From positions 1-64,000 of the forward strand of contig SCSX01000010.1 of the NCBI GenBank assembly GCA_004297825.1: DNA of 64,000 nt, written 5' to 3'. The translations under genes were made by a program, and so were the position numbers. Shown piece by piece: positions 59,808 to 64,000 of the stretch. Position 1 is the first letter of the stretch. Each line of letters starts with the position of its first letter. The notes beneath the pieces are model-generated. The model worked only from the letters and a program-made list of their open reading frames with translations. It made no database searches and was not told the origin of the DNA. The DNA is from Spirochaetota bacterium (lineage in GTDB: Bacteria > Spirochaetota > UBA4802 > UBA5368).

Positions 59808-61751
59808 ATGAAACGATTGCTCGCAATGGCGGCCGCCCTGCTTTTCGCGTGCGCCATACCGCTCATAGCGGCGGATAAGACGATCACCATTCTCCATACG
59901 AACGACTTGCATTCTCATCTCATGGGCTTTTCGCCCGAGCTCGACTATACCCCCGCGAAGGCCGGGGATGACGCCACGATAGGAGGCTACGCGCGGCTCG
60001 CGACCGCGATAAAAACGGAGCGGAAGGCGCGCACCAACCCGGTTCTTCTCCTGGACGCGGGCGACTTTACCATGGGTTCGCTGTTCCACATGGCCGCGCG
60101 CGAGGAGGCCTTCGAGCTCAGGATCATGAAGGCCATGGGATACGATATGGTCACCCTGGGAAACCATGAATTCGACCTTATGCCGAAGGGCCTCGCCGGC
60201 ATATTGACCGCGGGTGCGGCGAAGGGGATGCCCGAAATCGTCTTCTCCAGCGCGATCTTTTCCGCCGAGAGCGACAAGGACGACTCGCTCGAAGCGGTTT
60301 TCAAGAAGGGTGTCGTTAAATCCTACACCGTGAAGATCATTGACGGGATTAAGGTCGGATTTTTCGGGGTGATCGGCGATATCGCGATCGGGGATTCGCC
60401 CTTCGCGTCACCGGTGAAATTCAAGAACAAGATCGAGGCGTCCAGGGAGATGGTGAAGCTCCTGCGCGAGCAGGAGAAGGCGGAGATGGTGATTTGTATC
60501 TCGCACAGCGGGCTTTACCTTGGCAGCGAATCGGAGGACGAGGCGCTCGCAAAGCAGGTACCGGGTATTGACGTGATTGTAAGCGGGCACACCCACACCA
60601 TGCAGGACAAGCCCCTGCTGGTGAACGGCGTGATAATCGTGCAGGCCTACGAATACGGCAAGTTTTTAGGCGTACTGGACGTGGCCTGGGCAAACGGAAA
60701 GGCGAGTGTGGAAAAGTACAAGCTCGTCGAAATAAACGACAGCATCCCCGCCGACATGACCATCCAGGGCCAGATCGACGGGTTCATCGCGTACATCGAC
60801 CAGGCCGTGCTGCGCGAGCATAACCTTTCATACTGGAAGGTGATCGCGGAAACCGGATTCGATCTTAAAACGATCGAGGACGAGTCCCCGATAGGCAATC
60901 TCATCACCGACTCGATCCGCTGGTATGTGAACAAATACGATTCCGATCCCGCGGACCCGGTGACGAAAGTGGCGCTGGGCGTGGAATCGAACGGGGTCAT
61001 CCGTGACCACCTGCTCAAGGGAAAAACCGGGAAGGTGTGCGTGGCGGACGTGTTCCGCACCATCCCGCTGGGCGTGGGCATGGACGACACGATGGCCTAT
61101 CCCCTTGTCACCATCTACGTGTACGCATCCGAGATCAAAAAGGCCTTGGAAGTGCTCACCAGCATATATCCCATGAAGGGGAATGATTACTTCCTGCAGT
61201 TGTCGGGGGTCAAGTTCACCTACAATCCGCACCGCGTGATTTTCGACCGTGTCACGGAGATATGGCTGGGGAGCGAAGAAGAGGGGTTCAAGGAGCTCGA
61301 TTACTCGAGCGGCAACACCCAGCTCTACCGCATCGCCGCGAACATCTACGATACGACCTTCCTCAAAGTCGTGGGGGACTACACCTTCCATTTCCTCGAC
61401 ATAGTTCCCAAAGACCGCAAAGGCCAGACCGTTACGAGCCTGGTCGATCAGCGCGTCGATGCCGACAAGAACAAGCCCGGTATCCAGGAGCTTAAGGAAT
61501 GGGTGGGGGTGATGGATTTTATCCGCTCCTTCAAGGATACGGATAACGACGGTACGCCGGATATTCCCGCGAAATACGCGAAGTCCCAGGGCAGGATCGT
61601 GAAGCAGCCGAGCTGGAATCCGGTATCGCTTCTTTCGAGGGGCACCAAGCTTACCTGGATCGCGTTCGCCGCGTTTATCGTGTTTATTGCGCTCATTGCG
61701 CTTGTCGTGCGTATAGTGCGAAAAAAATTCATGGTAAAAGAAATGAGTTAG
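59808..61751 (+). CDS. Membrane-anchored 5'-nucleotidase/UDP-sugar hydrolase
   Basis: A 647-residue exported phosphoesterase. A signal peptide (LLAMAAALLFACAIPLIAA) is followed by a metallophosphatase domain with TILHTNDLHSHL, LLLDAGDFTMGS, MVTLGNHEFD and IVSGHTHTM carrying the two-metal ligands. The C-terminal 5'-nucleotidase domain has PIGNLITDSIRW and the substrate-binding ring segments. A final membrane helix (WIAFAAFIVFIALIALVVRI) with a basic tail anchors it, which is unusual for this family and resembles cell-wall-attached forms. It likely recovers nucleosides and phosphate from extracytoplasmic nucleotides. A strong terminator follows. Confidence 0.93.
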   Translation: MKRLLAMAAALLFACAIPLIAADKTITILHTNDLHSHLMGFSPELDYTPAKAGDDATIGGYARLATAIKTERKARTNPVLLLDAGDFTMGSLFHMAAREEAFELRIMKAMGYDMVTLGNHEFDLMPKGLAGILTAGAAKGMPEIVFSSAIFSAESDKDDSLEAVFKKGVVKSYTVKIIDGIKVGFFGVIGDIAIGDSPFASPVKFKNKIEASREMVKLLREQEKAEMVICISHSGLYLGSESEDEALAKQVPGIDVIVSGHTHTMQDKPLLVNGVIIVQAYEYGKFLGVLDVAWANGKASVEKYKLVEINDSIPADMTIQGQIDGFIAYIDQAVLREHNLSYWKVIAETGFDLKTIEDESPIGNLITDSIRWYVNKYDSDPADPVTKVALGVESNGVIRDHLLKGKTGKVCVADVFRTIPLGVGMDDTMAYPLVTIYVYASEIKKALEVLTSIYPMKGNDYFLQLSGVKFTYNPHRVIFDRVTEIWLGSEEEGFKELDYSSGNTQLYRIAANIYDTTFLKVVGDYTFHFLDIVPKDRKGQTVTSLVDQRVDADKNKPGIQELKEWVGVMDFIRSFKDTDNDGTPDIPAKYAKSQGRIVKQPSWNPVSLLSRGTKLTWIAFAAFIVFIALIALVVRIVRKKFMVKEMS

Positions 61752-61812
61752 TTTTTTCAGGCCCTCGTCCGGATTAAGGGTGGGGGCCGGTGCTTCACGG
61801 CATTGAATCGAT

Positions 61813-61857
61813 AAGGGGCGGCGGTCCTCCACACAAGGACCGCCGCCCCTTTTTTTT
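61813..61857 (+). terminator. Strong intrinsic terminator after the 5'-nucleotidase gene
   Basis: A perfect 14-bp GC-rich stem (61815-61828 with 61836-61849) over a seven-base loop is followed by eight T residues. It lies 60 bases after the stop codon and 30 before the comM start codon. Confidence 0.96.
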
Positions 61858-61886
61858 GGGTGTGCGGATTTGTCCCGGGGGAAGAC

Positions 61887-63404
61887 ATGTTTGCACAGGC
61901 GGTTTCATTCGCGACGCAGGGGATCGATGCGCACGTAGTGGAGATCGAGGTCGATATCGTGAAGGGATTGCCCGGCTTCATCATCGTGGGCCTGCCGGAT
62001 TCCACGATACGCGAGGCGAGGGAGCGTATCCGCTCCGCGGTTGAAAATTCAGGATACGAGTTTCCCCCTAAAAATTACGTGGTAAACCTTGCGCCCGCCG
62101 GTTTCAGGAAACAGGGGGCGAATTTCGATCTCCCGATCGCCCTGGCCATTTTGAAAGCGACCGGGCAGCTGGCCTGCGAGCTTCGCGCGATGCCCATGGT
62201 GGGGGAGCTCGCCCTGAACGGCCGTGTGAAACCCGTGAGGGGAATCATCTCCATGGCGATCAGGCTCATGCGTCACGGGTATGAAAGGATAGTCGTTCCC
62301 CATGAAAACCGGAACGAGGCGGCGGCCATCGAGGGAATCGCGATATTCCCCGTTTCGTCGATCGCCGAGGCGATCGAGGCTTGCCGCGGGAACGTCCCGC
62401 ATTACCGGGGAGGCCCCGGCCCCTGCCGCGAATCCCTGTTCAGGAACGATTTCAGTGAGGTGCGGGGACAGGAAACCGCGAAACGCGCTATCGAGATCGC
62501 GGCTGCAGGGCACCACAATATCCTCTTGTACGGTCCCCCCGGATCGGGCAAAACCATGCTCGCGCGGCGCATCCCCACGATCCTGCCCGCCATCACGAGG
62601 GAGCAGGCGATCGGCAGCACGATGATCCATTCGCTGGGGGGCATGCTGGGCCCCGGGGAGGGGCTCATCACGGAGCCGCCCTTCAGGGCGCCGCATCACA
62701 CGAGCTCCGACGCGGCGCTGGTGGGCGGGGGAAGGATACCCTCGGTCGGGGAGATTTCCCTTGCGCATAACGGTATTCTGTTCCTGGACGAGTTCGTTGA
62801 ATTCAGGACGAACGTCATCCAGGCGCTCCGCCAGCCGCTTGAGGACAGTGAGATCACGATCGCCCGCGCGAGCGGTTCCGTGACCTTCCCGGCGGATTTC
62901 ATGCTGGTGGCATCGAGTAATCCATGCAGGTGCGGCTTCCTGTTCGATCCGGAGACGGCGTGCTCCTGCCCCCCGTCCTCGGTAAAGAACTATTTCAGGA
63001 AAATTTCCGGTCCCATACTGGACCGCATCGATATCGAGGTCATGGTGCCGCGCGTTCCGTACCGCGACCTGATGGACGGCGGCGGGGGAGAGCCGTCCTC
63101 GGAAATCCGGGAAAGGGTGCTCAGGGCGAGGGAAATACAGTCGCGCCGGTTCGGTCCCGGCGGAACCTCCTGCAACGCGCGCATGAGCAATCCGGAGGTC
63201 AAGCGCTATTGCGCGCTCACGGATGATACGGTCGCGGTTATGGAAAGCGCGATGGGGAGGATGAACCTTTCGGCCCGCTCATTTTTCCGTCTTCTTAAAG
63301 TCGCGCGCACTATCGCGGATCTTGGCGGGAGCGATTCCATTGAAAAGCGCAATTTGCTCGAGGCCTTGTCCTATAAAAACCTGCAGCGCAGTTACGAGGT
63401 TTAA
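61887..63404 (+). CDS. comM: ComM/YifB-family AAA+ ATPase
   Basis: A 505-residue protein of the Mg-chelatase-like group. The N-terminal domain starts MFAQAVSFATQGIDAHVVEI EVDIVKGLPGFIIVGLPD, as in all ComM proteins. The Walker A motif GPPGSGKT is at residues 216-223. NGILFLDEFVEF is the Walker B region, and SSNPCRCGF and SARSFFRLLKVARTIADL near the C terminus are typical. ComM is a hexameric helicase that promotes branch migration during natural transformation. ATG at 61887 has GGGGGAAG upstream and gives the family N terminus; the preceding terminator means its promoter must overlap that element or lie within the short gap. Confidence 0.94.
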   Translation: MFAQAVSFATQGIDAHVVEIEVDIVKGLPGFIIVGLPDSTIREARERIRSAVENSGYEFPPKNYVVNLAPAGFRKQGANFDLPIALAILKATGQLACELRAMPMVGELALNGRVKPVRGIISMAIRLMRHGYERIVVPHENRNEAAAIEGIAIFPVSSIAEAIEACRGNVPHYRGGPGPCRESLFRNDFSEVRGQETAKRAIEIAAAGHHNILLYGPPGSGKTMLARRIPTILPAITREQAIGSTMIHSLGGMLGPGEGLITEPPFRAPHHTSSDAALVGGGRIPSVGEISLAHNGILFLDEFVEFRTNVIQALRQPLEDSEITIARASGSVTFPADFMLVASSNPCRCGFLFDPETACSCPPSSVKNYFRKISGPILDRIDIEVMVPRVPYRDLMDGGGGEPSSEIRERVLRAREIQSRRFGPGGTSCNARMSNPEVKRYCALTDDTVAVMESAMGRMNLSARSFFRLLKVARTIADLGGSDSIEKRNLLEALSYKNLQRSYEV

Positions 63405-63457
63405 AGGTGGTCTAATTGTCGTTCCCGTACAGGGAACACATATGAGATACTCAGGTA

Positions 63458-64000
63458 TTATAATCCGAGCGCGATTTTTTTTGCCTTTCGCATAACCCTT
63501 TCTTCGCGTTCCCGGAAGCGGTATGCATCTCCGATCGCAAAGACAGTGCGGATTTTAATTCCGCCGGCCTTGAAGACGGTCTTGAGCGCTCTTATGGTGC
63601 CGCCGGCCTGGTTCGACATCAGGTTGAACGGGAAGGGCGAGCCCGAGGCTACCACGAAGATCGCGCTCTTTCCCCTGAGGCGGGGAGACGGCAGCTTTTT
63701 CATTGGTCCTGCTTCGATATACTCAAAGGTCGTGACGTTTCTGTCGAACAGGTTTTTAAGCGGGCCCGGGATGTTTCCCCAGTAAGCGGGGGCGCCCACG
63801 ATGATCATATCCGCGTTCCTTGCCTCATCCGCGAAGTGGTGCGCGCCGTCGCGGGGAAGCACGCAATCCCGGTCCGGCCTGCACCCAAGGCAGCCCGTGC
63901 ACGGGGCGATCTTGATATCCCTGATGTTGATCCATTCAACCGCATGATGCGCCTGCAGGGCCGCGCGCATTCCCGCGAGAACGGTTGCCGTTACGCCGCT
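63458..64000 (-). CDS. NADPH-dependent FMN reductase/flavodoxin-fold protein (5' truncated)
   Basis: The frame runs off the right edge; about 180 residues are visible, starting within ...SGVTATVLAGMRAALQAHHA. The iron-sulfur or disulfide motif CTGCLGCRPDRDC follows, then MIIVGAPAYWGNIPGPLKNL FDR, the FMN-binding loop of the flavodoxin-like NADPH-dependent FMN reductase family, and RGKSAIFVVASGSPFPF. The cysteine cluster is typical of iron-sulfur flavoproteins. The N-terminal FMN phosphate loop (GSPR.G type) would lie just outside the window. It converges with comM with a 53-base gap, in which GTTCCC-GTACA-GGGAAC can form a small hairpin. Confidence 0.85.
   Translation of the reverse strand, partial: SGVTATVLAGMRAALQAHHAVEWINIRDIKIAPCTGCLGCRPDRDCVLPRDGAHHFADEARNADMIIVGAPAYWGNIPGPLKNLFDRNVTTFEYIEAGPMKKLPSPRLRGKSAIFVVASGSPFPFNLMSNQAGGTIRALKTVFKAGGIKIRTVFAIGDAYRFREREERVMRKAKKIALGL

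Overview
The window looks like chromosomal DNA (roughly 53% GC by eye) from a spirochaete, most likely a Leptospira-like or uncultivated lineage of Spirochaetota. The evidence is a spirochaete-type flagellar export operon led by flbD and fliL, a FliY-type switch protein, an OmpL47-like surface protein, an F-type ATP synthase (treponemes and borreliae use V-type enzymes), a membrane pyrophosphatase and a tiny COX24/bS22-like ribosomal protein. The lineage call is inference from gene content.

Layout. 1-740: the 3' end of a SurA/PrsA-like chaperone gene and an orphan HicB-like gene. 968-8166: a complete atp operon (atpZ/I-like, B, E, F, H, A, G, D, C) with promoter and terminator. 8317-12802: two adjacent cytoplasmic proteins, one very acidic with a recurring hydrophobic motif, one with GAF-like domains and a GGDEF-like domain that has lost its signature. 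12835-17837: M23 peptidase, a coiled-coil protein, bactofilin, pdxA and small envelope or TPR proteins. 17879-20257: OmpL47-like protein and two lipoproteins, one Cache-like. 20322-28686, minus strand: APC permease, KimA-like transporter, HppA pyrophosphatase and an NhaD-type antiporter. 28918-30087: DedA protein and nitroreductase.

30255-53729 is an unbroken co-directional run of about 23 kb. It starts with a polysaccharide deacetylase and a Maf-like DUF115 protein, continues through flbD, fliL, fliY, fliO, P, Q, R, flhB, A, F, G, a membrane protein, fliA, a FapA-like DUF342 protein, a SwrB-like membrane protein, cheR and cheD, and then passes into housekeeping genes (yicC, remA, gmk, rpoZ, miaA, hfq, an SPFH-like gene and a 29-codon ribosomal gene). 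cheW follows behind its own promoter.

54285-59614 is on the minus strand: dusB and rsmI; flgM behind a perfect sigma-28 promoter; then an iron-alcohol-dehydrogenase homologue joined to larB and larC. That homologue has lost all the metal ligands and the nucleotide-binding motifs of its family, which makes it the best candidate here for an undescribed system. 59808-64000 holds a membrane-anchored 5'-nucleotidase, a ComM/YifB ATPase and the truncated gene of a flavodoxin-fold reductase.

Energy coupling (F-ATPase, pyrophosphatase, cation transporters), flagellar export with its sigma-28/FlgM switch, and envelope shape (bactofilin with M23 peptidase) are the main themes. Other points worth checking are a miaA gene that apparently starts with AUA, a perfect hairpin over the atpF stop codon, and a hairpin enclosing the ribosome binding site and start codon of the KimA-like gene.
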